This document shows, in pieces, positions 1-8,554 of a stretch of DNA of 33,250 nt. The notes under the pieces are model-generated. The model had not been told where the DNA came from, made no database searches, and saw only the letters and a program-made list of their open reading frames with translations. The stretch comes from CAG-611 sp964487215 (lineage in GTDB: Bacteria > Bacillota_I > Bacilli_A > RF39 > UBA660). How positions within the stretch are numbered: position 1 is the first letter of the stretch; the number at the start of each line of letters is the position of its first letter. Location: NCBI GenBank assembly GCA_964487215.1, contig CAZAPU010000003.1, forward strand, positions 1 through 33,250, given 5' to 3'. The translations under genes were made by a program, and so were the position numbers.

Positions 1-28
1 TATATATTTTTGGCTTTCTTCAATCAAA

Positions 29-1111
29 TCATTTTTCACTTGTTTTACTAATATTCAAAATAATCCCAATGCTCGCCATACTAACTAATAAACTACTTCC
101 TCCATAACTAAGAAAAGGTAAAGTAACCCCTGTAACCGGAATTAATCCTACTACAACAGATAAATTTAAGATTGCTTGAAATATAATTTGAAATATTATT
201 CCAAATATTAAATACTTTGCAAATAAATCTTCAGTATTTAAAGCTATTTTTATTCCACAATGACATAAAATAATAAATAATAAGACTACAAATATGGCAC
301 CTACTATTCCAAATTCTTCACAAATAATAGAAAAAATAAAATCAGTTTGAGGCTCAGGTAAATACAATTGTTTTTGTCTAGAATTTAAAAAACCGAAACC
401 AAATATTCCACCAGGACCAATAGCATATAAACTTTGAATTATTTGAAATCCACTGCCTAACGGATCTTTCCAAGGATTAATAAAAGATGTAATTCTTTCT
501 AATCTATATGGTGCTATAGAGATTAAAGCTGTGATTCCCGCTAAACCAATCGCAAATAAATAATAAAAATATTTTACATCTAAACCCGAAATAAAAAATA
601 ATGATATAATCGATAAAACTAATATCATACCTGTACCAAAATCAGGTTGTAACATTATTAAGCCAAATGTTATAAGCATAATAATCAATACAGGTATAAC
701 TTGTTTTAAATTAATCTTATTAATTTTTGATAAATATTTAGATATTAAAATTATCAATCCTAGTTTAGCAAATTCACTTGGTTGAATACTAAAAGAAAAT
801 AAAGAAAACCAACTTTGAGAACCATTTCTAATTACTCCAATACCAGGAATTAATACTAATACTAAAAGAAAAAGACAAATTCCTAAAATGAGATTTGCCT
901 TTTTATAATATAATCTATAATTAATTTTACTTATTAGGTACATAATAATAAATCCCAGTATTGCAAACAATAATTGCTGTTTCATGTATTTAAATGAATC
1001 ATTAAATTTATACTCTGCCCATATTGATGAAGAAGAATAAACCATAATAATTCCAAAAACAATTAATAAAGCTAATGATATAAATAAAACTATATTATAT
1101 CTTTTTTGCAA
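29..1111 (-). CDS. ftsW: FtsW/RodA/SpoVE-type SEDS peptidoglycan polymerase
   Basis: SEDS-family polytopic membrane protein, 360 residues, about ten hydrophobic segments. The family polymerises lipid II into glycan strands together with a class B PBP. Visible signatures: QPSEFAK (110-116), QPDFGT (155-160), PEPQTDFIFS (252-261) with the likely catalytic Asp at 257, and LPFLSYGGSS (331-340). The start is a TTG: an AGGTG box lies 7 nt upstream, and the only nearby ATG runs straight into a stop. It lies 20 nt after mraY and is probably cotranscribed with it. The mraY-ftsW/spoVE proximity matches the Bacillus mra region (where murD lies between them), so this could be FtsW or the sporulation paralogue SpoVE; sequence alone does not decide. 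Family assignment is firm, subfamily is not. Confidence 0.93.
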   Translation of the reverse strand: MQKRYNIVLFISLALLIVFGIIMVYSSSSIWAEYKFNDSFKYMKQQLLFAILGFIIMYLISKINYRLYYKKANLILGICLFLLVLVLIPGIGVIRNGSQSWFSLFSFSIQPSEFAKLGLIILISKYLSKINKINLKQVIPVLIIMLITFGLIMLQPDFGTGMILVLSIISLFFISGLDVKYFYYLFAIGLAGITALISIAPYRLERITSFINPWKDPLGSGFQIIQSLYAIGPGGIFGFGFLNSRQKQLYLPEPQTDFIFSIICEEFGIVGAIFVVLLFIILCHCGIKIALNTEDLFAKYLIFGIIFQIIFQAILNLSVVVGLIPVTGVTLPFLSYGGSSLLVSMASIGIILNISKTSEK

Positions 1112-1131
1112 ATTACATCACCTAATAAATT

Positions 1132-2112
1132 TTATAACCAAACTGCAAAGAATATGCCAAGGAATGAACAAATAATTCCTAATAACCAAAATGCTTTTAC
1201 TATATCTGGTTCTTCAAAACCTCTTTTTTCAAAATGATGATGTATCGGTGAATTTAAAAACACCCTTTTTTTAGTCAATTTAAAATAACAAATTTGAATA
1301 ATTGAACTTGCTGTTTCAATTACAAATGGTAAACAAACAATAAATAAGGTTATCTCTCTTCTAGTAAGTATTGCTACTGTTGCAAGTACTCCTCCTAAAG
1401 CAAGAGAACCAGTATCTCCCATAAATACTCTAGCAGGATATCCATTAAACATTAAAAATCCCAATATTGTTCCAACTAAGATAAAACAAAATATTCCCAT
1501 ATCTTCTTGACCAATTAACAAAGAAATAAGTGCAAATGATATAAAGCTTATTGCAGAAAGACCTCCAGCTAAACCATCTAATCCATCTGTTAAATTAACC
1601 GCATTACTAAATCCAACTAACAATAGTAAAATAAATATTCCATAACCCCATCCTAAATTAATATTAATACCAAGAGTTGAAATAGTTAAATAAGTATTGC
1701 CATCATATTTCATAAAGATAAAAAAGAATACTAAAGCAATTACTATTTGTCCTAAAAACTTTTGTGTAATAGTTAATCCTTCATTTCTACCTTTCTTTAT
1801 ACTTAGATAATCATCTAAAAAGCCAAGCACCGCATATAACAAAAACACTATTAAAACTATGCCTAAATTGTAAGTAAATTCTATTCTCTTTGAAATAACT
1901 AAATAAGCTATAGTAATTATAGTTGGAATAATGAATATAAGTGCTCCCATTGTTGGAGTTCCTTCTTTTTTTCTATGATTTTCTCCTACATACTCGCCTA
2001 TTTTTTGTCCAAAATTAATTTTTTTTAAAAAAGGAATAAGTATTAAACCAAATATAACAGCAGATAAAAATCCAATCATTAATGAAAGAACTACTTTTGT
2101 TAAAATTAACAT
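1132..2112 (-). CDS. mraY: phospho-N-acetylmuramoyl-pentapeptide transferase
   Basis: Transfers phospho-MurNAc-pentapeptide from UDP to undecaprenyl phosphate, giving lipid I at the inner face of the membrane. All family hallmarks are present in 326 residues: the DD pair at 100-101 (FLDDYLS), NLTDGLDGLAGG (173-184), FMGDTGS with Asp233, and the HHH motif at 291-293 before FEKRG. About ten membrane helices; length is typical. The ATG is preceded by GAGGTG. It is the first gene of a two-gene unit with the SEDS gene. In the usual dcw order murE or murF and murD would be next to it; here its upstream neighbours are glycan-synthesis genes instead. Confidence 0.97.
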   Translation of the reverse strand: MLILTKVVLSLMIGFLSAVIFGLILIPFLKKINFGQKIGEYVGENHRKKEGTPTMGALIFIIPTIITIAYLVISKRIEFTYNLGIVLIVFLLYAVLGFLDDYLSIKKGRNEGLTITQKFLGQIVIALVFFFIFMKYDGNTYLTISTLGININLGWGYGIFILLLLVGFSNAVNLTDGLDGLAGGLSAISFISFALISLLIGQEDMGIFCFILVGTILGFLMFNGYPARVFMGDTGSLALGGVLATVAILTRREITLFIVCLPFVIETASSIIQICYFKLTKKRVFLNSPIHHHFEKRGFEEPDIVKAFWLLGIICSFLGIFFAVWL

Positions 2113-2128
2113 ATTAACACCTCAATCT

Positions 2129-2152
2129 AATATATATTATATAATATATATT
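2129..2152. repeat. 24-bp perfect AT palindrome in the mraY upstream region
   Basis: The 24 bases are their own reverse complement (centre between 2140 and 2141) and consist only of A and T. A TATAAT hexamer, a plausible mraY -10 box, lies inside it, about 20-30 nt upstream of the mraY ATG. It could extrude as a hairpin or act as a weak terminator for the upstream GT2 gene. In DNA this AT-rich, chance is also possible. Confidence 0.4.
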
Positions 2153-2174
2153 TGTTTTTTTATATAAATTTTAT

Positions 2175-3971
2175 CTAAAAATTAAATTTGCTGTAAAATC
2201 TATCTTTTTCTATTTTATTGCCCCATTTATTTTTTAGATATTCTTGTTCTTTTTGAAATCTTAATCTTTTCTCTTCAGTTACTTCATATCCTCTAGATTT
2301 GGATTCATAATGATACATTGTTACATTTGGAAGCATTACATTATAGTAACCCTTATCTAATAATTTTATATTCAAATCAACATCATTTAATGCTACTTTT
2401 AAATTTTCATCAAAACCATTAACTTCTAGAAATTTAGATTTTTTTATTAAAAGACAAGCAGCAGTAACTGCAGTATAATCATATGGTATTGCTAATCTGC
2501 CAAATAAACCATTATCATTTTTGTCTGCTGTAACATAAATATGACCAGCAAGACCACCATAGCCTAAAACAACTCCAGCATGTTGAACTTTATTATCTTT
2601 ATACAAAAGTTTTATTCCCACACATCCAACATGATCTTGCATACCATAACCGACCATCTCATCTAACCAATTATTATCTATAATTTCAGTATCATTATTT
2701 AAGAAAACAACATACTCACCATTTGCTCTTTTTACTCCTTCATTATTAATAAATGAGTAATTAAATTCACATTCTAATCTTAATACTTTAAAATTATCAT
2801 GTTCAATCTTATATTTGTTTAATAAATCAAAAGTAGTTTGTTCTGTACTATTATTATCAATTAAAATTATTTCATAATTTTTATAATTAGTTTTTTCATA
2901 AATAGAATCAACACAAGTTTTTAATAGTGAACTCTTATCTTTAATAGGAATTATAATAGATACAAGAGGATTATTATGTTCATAATGAGTAATATAAGCA
3001 CTTACTCTATCACTTGGAACAACTTTACCTTTTATATTTCTTCTTTTTAATGAGTCATTTAAAGCTAAAATAGCCTTATCTTTTGTATAATCTTTATTTC
3101 CAAGATAACCTGCTGTTGATGTTGCTGACATTCTCCAATGATATAAGATTTTTTCTATATGAAAAATTTTATTAGTTTGTTCAACAACTCTTAAAAATAA
3201 ATCATAATCTTGTGAACCATTATATTCACTTCTAAAACCACCTATTTTTTCTATAATACTTTTTCTAATCATTGTTAAATGACATATATAATTTACACTC
3301 ATTAATGTATCAGGAGAGTAATCAGGCTTAAAATGAGGTTCACATCTTAATCCTTTAAAATCAAGTTTATCTTCATCACTATATATCATATCAATTGTTT
3401 TATCATTGTTAAGTACCTCTACAAAATAATATAAGGCATCTTTGCTTATTGTATCATCATTATCAACAAGGACAATAAATTCACCTTTTGCCATATTTAT
3501 TGCAGTATTACTTGCTTCAGAAATATGACCATTTTTCTTCCTATATGTAATTTTTATTTTAGGATTATTTTCGTACTTTTTTAAAGTATAAATTGTTTCC
3601 TCATTTGTTGAACAATCATCTGCAAGACATATTTCAAAATTATTATAAGTTTGATCTAATATTGAATCTAAACACTCAGCTAATAATTTTTCACTTACAT
3701 TATACACAGGAATAACAATTGAAATAAGTGGATTATATTTAAAAGTTTTTCTTTCAAAATCTTTTTCATTTTCCTCTATCCATTTTAAATAAGCTTTTTG
3801 ATTAATAAATAAATTGGAAGTAGCACCTCTTTTAATTACTATCATAGCAGATTTAATATATTTTACTAAGGTTTTTGGTGGTATTAAAAAATGATGTCTA
3901 TTCCAAGCAAAATAAATACCTTTTTTTAATACATAAAATATTTTTTGAAATTTACCAATAAGTTTTTTCAT
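2175..3971 (-). CDS. double-domain GT2 glycosyltransferase
   Basis: Cytoplasmic glycosyltransferase with two GT-A (GT2) domains, about 598 residues. Numbering from an upstream GTG at 3980, domain 1 runs about 84-310 with the nucleotide-site ADD (120-122), a DND(D) metal motif at 173-176 and a SQDYDLF acceptor/base motif near 256-262. Domain 2 runs about 337-580 with IDNNS (374-378) and LNNDTE (427-432). Such twin-domain enzymes often add two different linkages to a repeating polymer. An N-terminal basic segment with NRHHFLIPP is shared with the 693-residue GT2 at 18794-20875, so the two are paralogues. I prefer the ATG at 3971 because GGGTG lies 6 nt upstream. It is transcribed alone, between a terminator and mraY. 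Sugar specificity unknown; rhamnose is plausible. Confidence 0.85.
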   Translation of the reverse strand: MKKLIGKFQKIFYVLKKGIYFAWNRHHFLIPPKTLVKYIKSAMIVIKRGATSNLFINQKAYLKWIEENEKDFERKTFKYNPLISIVIPVYNVSEKLLAECLDSILDQTYNNFEICLADDCSTNEETIYTLKKYENNPKIKITYRKKNGHISEASNTAINMAKGEFIVLVDNDDTISKDALYYFVEVLNNDKTIDMIYSDEDKLDFKGLRCEPHFKPDYSPDTLMSVNYICHLTMIRKSIIEKIGGFRSEYNGSQDYDLFLRVVEQTNKIFHIEKILYHWRMSATSTAGYLGNKDYTKDKAILALNDSLKRRNIKGKVVPSDRVSAYITHYEHNNPLVSIIIPIKDKSSLLKTCVDSIYEKTNYKNYEIILIDNNSTEQTTFDLLNKYKIEHDNFKVLRLECEFNYSFINNEGVKRANGEYVVFLNNDTEIIDNNWLDEMVGYGMQDHVGCVGIKLLYKDNKVQHAGVVLGYGGLAGHIYVTADKNDNGLFGRLAIPYDYTAVTAACLLIKKSKFLEVNGFDENLKVALNDVDLNIKLLDKGYYNVMLPNVTMYHYESKSRGYEVTEEKRLRFQKEQEYLKNKWGNKIEKDRFYSKFNF

Positions 3972-3988
3972 ATTATTCACCCATAATA

Positions 3989-4017
3989 ATTATACATTAA
4001 TAAAATTTTATCGTAAA
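3989..4017 (-). promoter_or_regulatory. promoter for the double-domain GT2 gene
   Basis: On the minus strand, TTTACG (4017-4012) and TATAAT (3994-3989) are separated by 17 bp, close to the sigma-A consensus. They lie just downstream of the gtrA terminator and about 18 bp upstream of the preferred ATG at 3971. Confidence 0.6.
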
Positions 4018-4027
4018 GAAAATATTA

Positions 4028-4053
4028 AAAGAAGCATTAATTAATGCTTCTTT
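4028..4053 (-). terminator. palindromic terminator overlapping the gtrA stop codon
   Basis: Perfect 26-bp palindrome with 13-bp arms centred at 4040/4041. On the minus strand it ends in TTTT. It includes the last codons and TAA stop of the GtrA-like gene, so the C-terminal residues RSIN are encoded by the hairpin arm. Confidence 0.7.
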
Positions 4054-4438
4054 CTTCTAAAGTTAATTTTTTTGATATAAAATTATAAATCATTACTATA
4101 ATAGTAGCACCTATCTTAGTAATCATATAATAAACATCTAATATATCTGTACCCAACCACATGATTAATTGATTAATACCAAGACCTATAACACTTAATA
4201 CAATAAATATTATAAAATTTTTTTTCTTACTTGAGTTTTCTTTCACAGTAAATACAAATTTTACACTTGCAAAGTAATTAAAAATTACTGATACTGTAAA
4301 TGAAATAATTGATGAAGTTAAGTAATAAATATGTAAATACTCAGTACATACAAATAGTATTCCATAATCTATTAAAAAAGCTAATCCACCTACTACACCA
4401 AACTTTAAAATTTGTTGAATTAATTTTTTATTTTTCAT
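4037..4438 (-). CDS. GtrA-family membrane protein (putative Und-P-sugar flippase)
   Basis: Protein of 133 residues with four hydrophobic helices and the GtrA-type opening FGVVGGLAFLIDYGILF. Family members (GtrA, GtcA) are thought to flip undecaprenyl-phosphate-linked sugars across the membrane so that GT-C enzymes can use them outside. The gene overlaps the end of the upstream GtrB-like synthase by 11 nt, so the two are almost certainly cotranscribed and translationally coupled. With the GT-C-like gene at 5420-7345 they form a candidate three-component glycosylation set. Flippase activity of the family is inferred rather than proven in most cases. Confidence 0.85.
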   Translation of the reverse strand: MKNKKLIQQILKFGVVGGLAFLIDYGILFVCTEYLHIYYLTSSIISFTVSVIFNYFASVKFVFTVKENSSKKKNFIIFIVLSVIGLGINQLIMWLGTDILDVYYMITKIGATIIVMIYNFISKKLTLEERSIN

Positions 4439-5363
4439 CTGGTTTTTTGCTCCTGATTAAAGTTAACTCAACTGTTTGACGATGCATTTTTACAATAACT
4501 TCTAATAAAATTCCACAAACAAACATCAATGTAGCCACAATTAACATAAATCCAGCAAAAATTAATGTAGGAAATCTTGGTACTAAACCTGTTTGAAAAT
4601 ATTCGATAAAAACAGGAGTACCAAATCCTAATGAAATGCACAAGAACAATAAACCAATAATAGTGAAAAAAATTCCCGGTTTATATTCTTTAAATAATCT
4701 TCCAATTGTTTTTAACACTTTAAATCCATCTTTATATGTATTTAACTTTGAAACACTTCCTTCAGGTCTATCTCTATAACTTACAGGTATTTCTTTTAAT
4801 AAAAAGTTTTTATCTAAAGCATGAATAGTCATTTCTGTTTCAATTTCAAAACCTTTAGATAATACAGGAAAATTTTTTACAAAATCATAACTAAAGGCAC
4901 GATATCCTGTCATAATATCTTTTACTTTTGAATCAAATAATGTATTTATTAGAAATCTAACTAATTTGTTTCCAAAATTATGAAACAATCTTTTATTTTC
5001 AGTAAAATATGTAGATGATAATCTATCACCAATTACCATATCTGCTTTACCTTCTAATACAAAATCACACATTTCTTTAGCATTCTCACAAGGATAAGTG
5101 TCATCACCATCAATCATTAAATAACAATCTGCATCTATATCCTTAAACATACTCCTAATAACATTGCCTTTTCCTTGTTTATATTCATATCTAACAATAG
5201 CTCCTGCTTTCTTAGCAATCTTATCAGTTCCATCACTTGAGTTATTATCATAAACATAAATATCTGCAGTAGGTAAAACTTTTTTATAATCTTTAACAAC
5301 TTTTTCAACAGTCTTACTTTCGTTATAACATGGTATTAAAACAGCTATTTTTTTATCTTTCAT
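4428..5363 (-). CDS. GtrB/DPM1-like GT2, polyprenyl-phosphate sugar synthase
   Basis: GT2 of the dolichol-phosphate mannose synthase class: LIPCYNES at 9-16, the DGDD metal motif at 85-88, and MTGYRAFSY in the acceptor region. Two C-terminal membrane helices (about 233-256 and 265-290) fit the GtrB/CsbB architecture. The expected reaction is transfer of a sugar from UDP-sugar to undecaprenyl phosphate at the inner face. The start is the ATG with GAGGAAG upstream. It heads a two-gene unit with gtrA and has its own extended -10 promoter. Which sugar it carries cannot be read from the sequence. Confidence 0.87.
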   Translation of the reverse strand: MKDKKIAVLIPCYNESKTVEKVVKDYKKVLPTADIYVYDNNSSDGTDKIAKKAGAIVRYEYKQGKGNVIRSMFKDIDADCYLMIDGDDTYPCENAKEMCDFVLEGKADMVIGDRLSSTYFTENKRLFHNFGNKLVRFLINTLFDSKVKDIMTGYRAFSYDFVKNFPVLSKGFEIETEMTIHALDKNFLLKEIPVSYRDRPEGSVSKLNTYKDGFKVLKTIGRLFKEYKPGIFFTIIGLLFLCISLGFGTPVFIEYFQTGLVPRFPTLIFAGFMLIVATLMFVCGILLEVIVKMHRQTVELTLIRSKKPDEK

Positions 5364-5387
5364 TTTTACTTCCTCACTTCCAATTTT

Positions 5388-5396
5388 ATTATATCA
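5388..5396 (-). promoter_or_regulatory. extended -10 promoter element (gtrB-gtrA)
   Basis: TGATATAAT on the minus strand, 25 bp upstream of the gtrB-like ATG. The -35 region is weak (AT-rich). It matches the TGnTATAMT pattern upstream of most transcription units in this window. Confidence 0.5.
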
Positions 5397-5419
5397 AAAA
5401 TCATTTTTAAAATAAATAA

Positions 5420-7345
5420 TTATTCAATAAAAGTAAATTTAAGCTTATTATTGATAATACTAATTTTATATAATTGACCTTCACTAATATTGTTATCAGT
5501 AAATAAATAACCATATTCATCAACAAAACTATCATCAATTTTAATCAAATATAAATAATCATATTTTTTTATTTCATTAATAGCAGCATTATAATCTTTA
5601 ATTGAACTATTTTCTTTATATGGTAAATTAAAATATTTAAGATTAAAGAATCTTGGATTGCTATAGTATTTTATAAAATATGAGTATTCAGAAGTTGCTC
5701 CATCAGCTACCACAAATACTTTACTATCATCTTCTGTATTTTTTATTACTTTTTCTGCATAAATTTCATATTGATTTTGCGGTCCATGTGAAATAGCAGG
5801 AATTAAAATTTTTATTCTTGATGGAATTTGAATTAACAATAGAACAACAAGAATTATTAATAAATCTCTTAAAAAGTTCTTAGAATTTTTTATTTTACTT
5901 TTCAATAGGTAAATAATAAAGAAAATTAACATTATTGCCAATACAAAAGTTGGCATATATCTATCATATGAAGCCAATGCTGGTCCTTCTACTTCTCCAA
6001 AAGAGAACATATATAAAATTAACATTGTAGCAGCATATCCAATAAAACCAACAAAAATCATACTACCAATTCCATAAATTTGATTTTTGTAAAAATAATC
6101 TCTATATTTTTTTGATAAGAATATTGCAATGCATACAGATATTAACATCCATAAAATATAATTAACTCTAATTAAAGAAGCTCCAACATTGTAATTAATT
6201 AAGCTACTTTTAAATGCTATAAATGTTGCTCGTTGATAATCAAAACCTCCATTACCTAATATAATACTTGGTAGTTCAAATACTTTTATGTCTGATAAAG
6301 AAAATTGAGCAGTAGCATTTAATGATTCTGTATATATTCCCCAAATTTTCCAAATAACTAATGGAATTACAATTAACAACACGAAACATTTCAAAAATAC
6401 TAAAATATTTTTTTTAGTAAACATTTTCTTAATTTTTATTTTACTTAAAAACTCTTTAAATTTAACATTTATATTATTTTTTAATAATAAATCTATTATA
6501 AATAAAAATATAATTAATAAGAAAAATGCTAAAGACATTTGCTTTGTAAGTAATAAAAACGATATTGTAATTGACAAATTAAGTAAAACAAAGTTATTTA
6601 AAGTATCTTTATTACTAATAATTAAATAAATTCCATATACAAATACTATTGCCATTACATAATCAGTATAAATCGAATTAATAATGCCATGCATATCAAA
6701 AGATAATATTAATAAATAGAATATTAATATCATTAAAATAATTTTCGTTATTGATTTTATTATTTTTTCTTTGTTAATTTTTATTTCACTAATAATAGGT
6801 ACAAAGAAACTAAATGATAAAATATGTAATGCAGTAATTAAATTTGATTCTGAATATCCTCCACTTAATTTACACCAAAATAATTCAAATAATTGAATTA
6901 TAGGTGGATAATCTTTATGAACCATTAAAGTAGATGCATCAACAGTATAAAACCTATCTAATCTAAGCATTTCTTTTACCATAACACCCCAATGAGAAAA
7001 TTCGTCCCAATCAGAGAATGATCTATTTAAATTAAAAACATAAAATAAAACAAAAATTATTAAGAATACAAAGAAACCCGTAGAAAAATATTTTTCTTTT
7101 ATTTCTCTAAAAAGTGTTTTTCTTTTAATCCAAATTACTATTAGTAATATTGGAAACATAATAGCAAATATTAAATTTAATATTAAGCCAACATAAAATG
7201 TTTTAAATATTAATTGACTGAAAAACAAACAAAATGCTGATAACATCATAACAATTGGTAATGAAATCCCAAATTTCTTTTTACTAATTATTACAAAGGT
7301 TCCTGTTGCAAATAAAAAATAAAATAATGGTACAATAAAATTCAT
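5420..7345 (-). CDS. GT-C-like polytopic membrane glycosyltransferase
   Basis: Protein of 641 residues with about twelve membrane helices. An acidic motif, SDWDEFSHWG (111-120), lies in the first large loop, as in GT-C enzymes that use polyprenyl-phosphate sugars on the outer face. A soluble C-terminal part (about 540-641) is probably extracytoplasmic. The RBS (AAAGGAG) lies inside the last codons of the upstream DUF1972 glycosyltransferase, with 1 nt between stop and ATG, so the two are translationally coupled. The next gene downstream encodes the GtrB-like synthase, which makes this the natural acceptor-side partner of GtrB/GtrA. I do not recognise an exact family; O-antigen-polymerase function is an alternative. 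Confidence 0.7.
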   Translation of the reverse strand: MNFIVPLFYFLFATGTFVIISKKKFGISLPIVMMLSAFCLFFSQLIFKTFYVGLILNLIFAIMFPILLIVIWIKRKTLFREIKEKYFSTGFFVFLIIFVLFYVFNLNRSFSDWDEFSHWGVMVKEMLRLDRFYTVDASTLMVHKDYPPIIQLFELFWCKLSGGYSESNLITALHILSFSFFVPIISEIKINKEKIIKSITKIILMILIFYLLILSFDMHGIINSIYTDYVMAIVFVYGIYLIISNKDTLNNFVLLNLSITISFLLLTKQMSLAFFLLIIFLFIIDLLLKNNINVKFKEFLSKIKIKKMFTKKNILVFLKCFVLLIVIPLVIWKIWGIYTESLNATAQFSLSDIKVFELPSIILGNGGFDYQRATFIAFKSSLINYNVGASLIRVNYILWMLISVCIAIFLSKKYRDYFYKNQIYGIGSMIFVGFIGYAATMLILYMFSFGEVEGPALASYDRYMPTFVLAIMLIFFIIYLLKSKIKNSKNFLRDLLIILVVLLLIQIPSRIKILIPAISHGPQNQYEIYAEKVIKNTEDDSKVFVVADGATSEYSYFIKYYSNPRFFNLKYFNLPYKENSSIKDYNAAINEIKKYDYLYLIKIDDSFVDEYGYLFTDNNISEGQLYKISIINNKLKFTFIE

Positions 7346-7346
7346 A

Positions 7347-8495
7347 TTAATAATCTCCTTTAAATAAATCTTGATATTTTTTTATTATTATTTTCCAAGT
7401 ATAATTTTCTTTTATTCTTTCTTTAGCAAGTTTTCCTAATTTTTTACTTTCTTTTAATTTTACATCATCATCTAAAAGTTTTTTTAAATTATTTTCTCTA
7501 TCATTAAAATATAAGCAAGTATTTTTTCCAACTTCTTTATTGAAACTAACATTATATAAGATATTTAAATCAGTATAATTCATAGCTTCTAACAATGATG
7601 GATTAGTTCCACCTACTGAATGACCATGAATATAGAGAAAAGCATTTTTTCTTATAACACAAAGTTTTTGCTTGTCATAAACACCTGGAATAATTTTTAT
7701 TTTTTTATAGTTATCTAAATTATATTTATTTTTTAATTCTTCATAATATTTATCATTATTAGTATTAGAAATGATAACTAATTCCTTTTTTGTTTTCGAT
7801 TTTTTAAATTCTTTAATAATAAGATCAAAATTATTTTCTGGAACACATCTTCCTACAACTAATAAATAATTATCTTTTTTTAAATTAAATTCTGATAATA
7901 TTTCTTTTTGATTTAAATTATCTATATTAATTTCATCTGTACCATAAGCAATAAAATATTTAGGCACTTTATTATTTGGATAAGTTTTTTCAAAGTATGT
8001 TTTTATTCCTTCATTATCGCAAACAATTCCATCACAATTTTTTAACATTACTTTTTCTTCATATAAAAAGAATTTTTTTATTGGATAACTCCATTTAGAT
8101 CTTTTCCATTCAAGTCCATCTGGATTTACAAAAACCTTTATATTTAGTTTTTTTATTCTAGATTTCAATATTTTTAAAAATGGCCCCATTTTTAAACCTA
8201 AAATTAAAAATATACAATTACTTAATTTGTTTTGTTTAATATATTTCAAATAAAAATATAATGTTTTTATTGAATATATCATCATAGTAGAACCACCAGT
8301 ATTTTTAGTATAAATAGGATTACATACAATATTATCTTTTTTATATTCTTTTAAATTTTTATCATTAGTTAATTCACTAACAAAAATTTTATTGTCCTTT
8401 TTATCATAATTATCACAAAAATTTTTGGTAAAGGTTTCCCAACCACCATAATTTTTTTTATAGCCCTTTGAACCAATAATAAATATATTATTCAT
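7347..8495 (-). CDS. DUF1972-type glycosyltransferase (RgpA/GacB/Cps2T-like rhamnosyltransferase)
   Basis: The start IFIIGSKGYKKNYGGWETF is the DUF1972 signature seen in RgpA, GacB and Cps2T. These transfer the first L-rhamnose from dTDP-rhamnose to lipid-linked GlcNAc in streptococcal polysaccharides. At 382 residues it is full length, with the GT-B C-terminal region including VVGRCVPENNFDLI (about 215-228) and the GHSVGGTNPSLLEAMN nucleotide-sugar site (near residues 292-307). It fits with the complete rml pathway in the same window. It is preceded by GGTG 6 nt from the ATG and by an extended -10 promoter. The linkage and acceptor are inferred from the family, not shown. Confidence 0.78.
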   Translation of the reverse strand: MNNIFIIGSKGYKKNYGGWETFTKNFCDNYDKKDNKIFVSELTNDKNLKEYKKDNIVCNPIYTKNTGGSTMMIYSIKTLYFYLKYIKQNKLSNCIFLILGLKMGPFLKILKSRIKKLNIKVFVNPDGLEWKRSKWSYPIKKFFLYEEKVMLKNCDGIVCDNEGIKTYFEKTYPNNKVPKYFIAYGTDEINIDNLNQKEILSEFNLKKDNYLLVVGRCVPENNFDLIIKEFKKSKTKKELVIISNTNNDKYYEELKNKYNLDNYKKIKIIPGVYDKQKLCVIRKNAFLYIHGHSVGGTNPSLLEAMNYTDLNILYNVSFNKEVGKNTCLYFNDRENNLKKLLDDDVKLKESKKLGKLAKERIKENYTWKIIIKKYQDLFKGDY

Positions 8496-8511
8496 TTATA
8501 TCACCAATTTA

Positions 8512-8520
8512 AGTATAACA
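8512..8520 (-). promoter_or_regulatory. extended -10 promoter element (DUF1972 GT unit)
   Basis: TGTTATACT on the minus strand, 17 bp upstream of the ATG at 8495. It lies directly after the T-run of the preceding terminator, so terminator and promoter are nested. No clear -35 box. Confidence 0.45.
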
Positions 8521-8543
8521 AAAAAATACACATTTGTGTATTT
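8516..8543 (-). terminator. rho-independent terminator after the GT4 gene
   Basis: Perfect 9-bp arms (8524-8532 and 8535-8543) around a 2-nt centre, followed on the minus strand by a run of T. It lies just after the stop of the GT4 gene (8555). Confidence 0.75.
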
Positions 8544-8554
8544 ATTATATAAAA

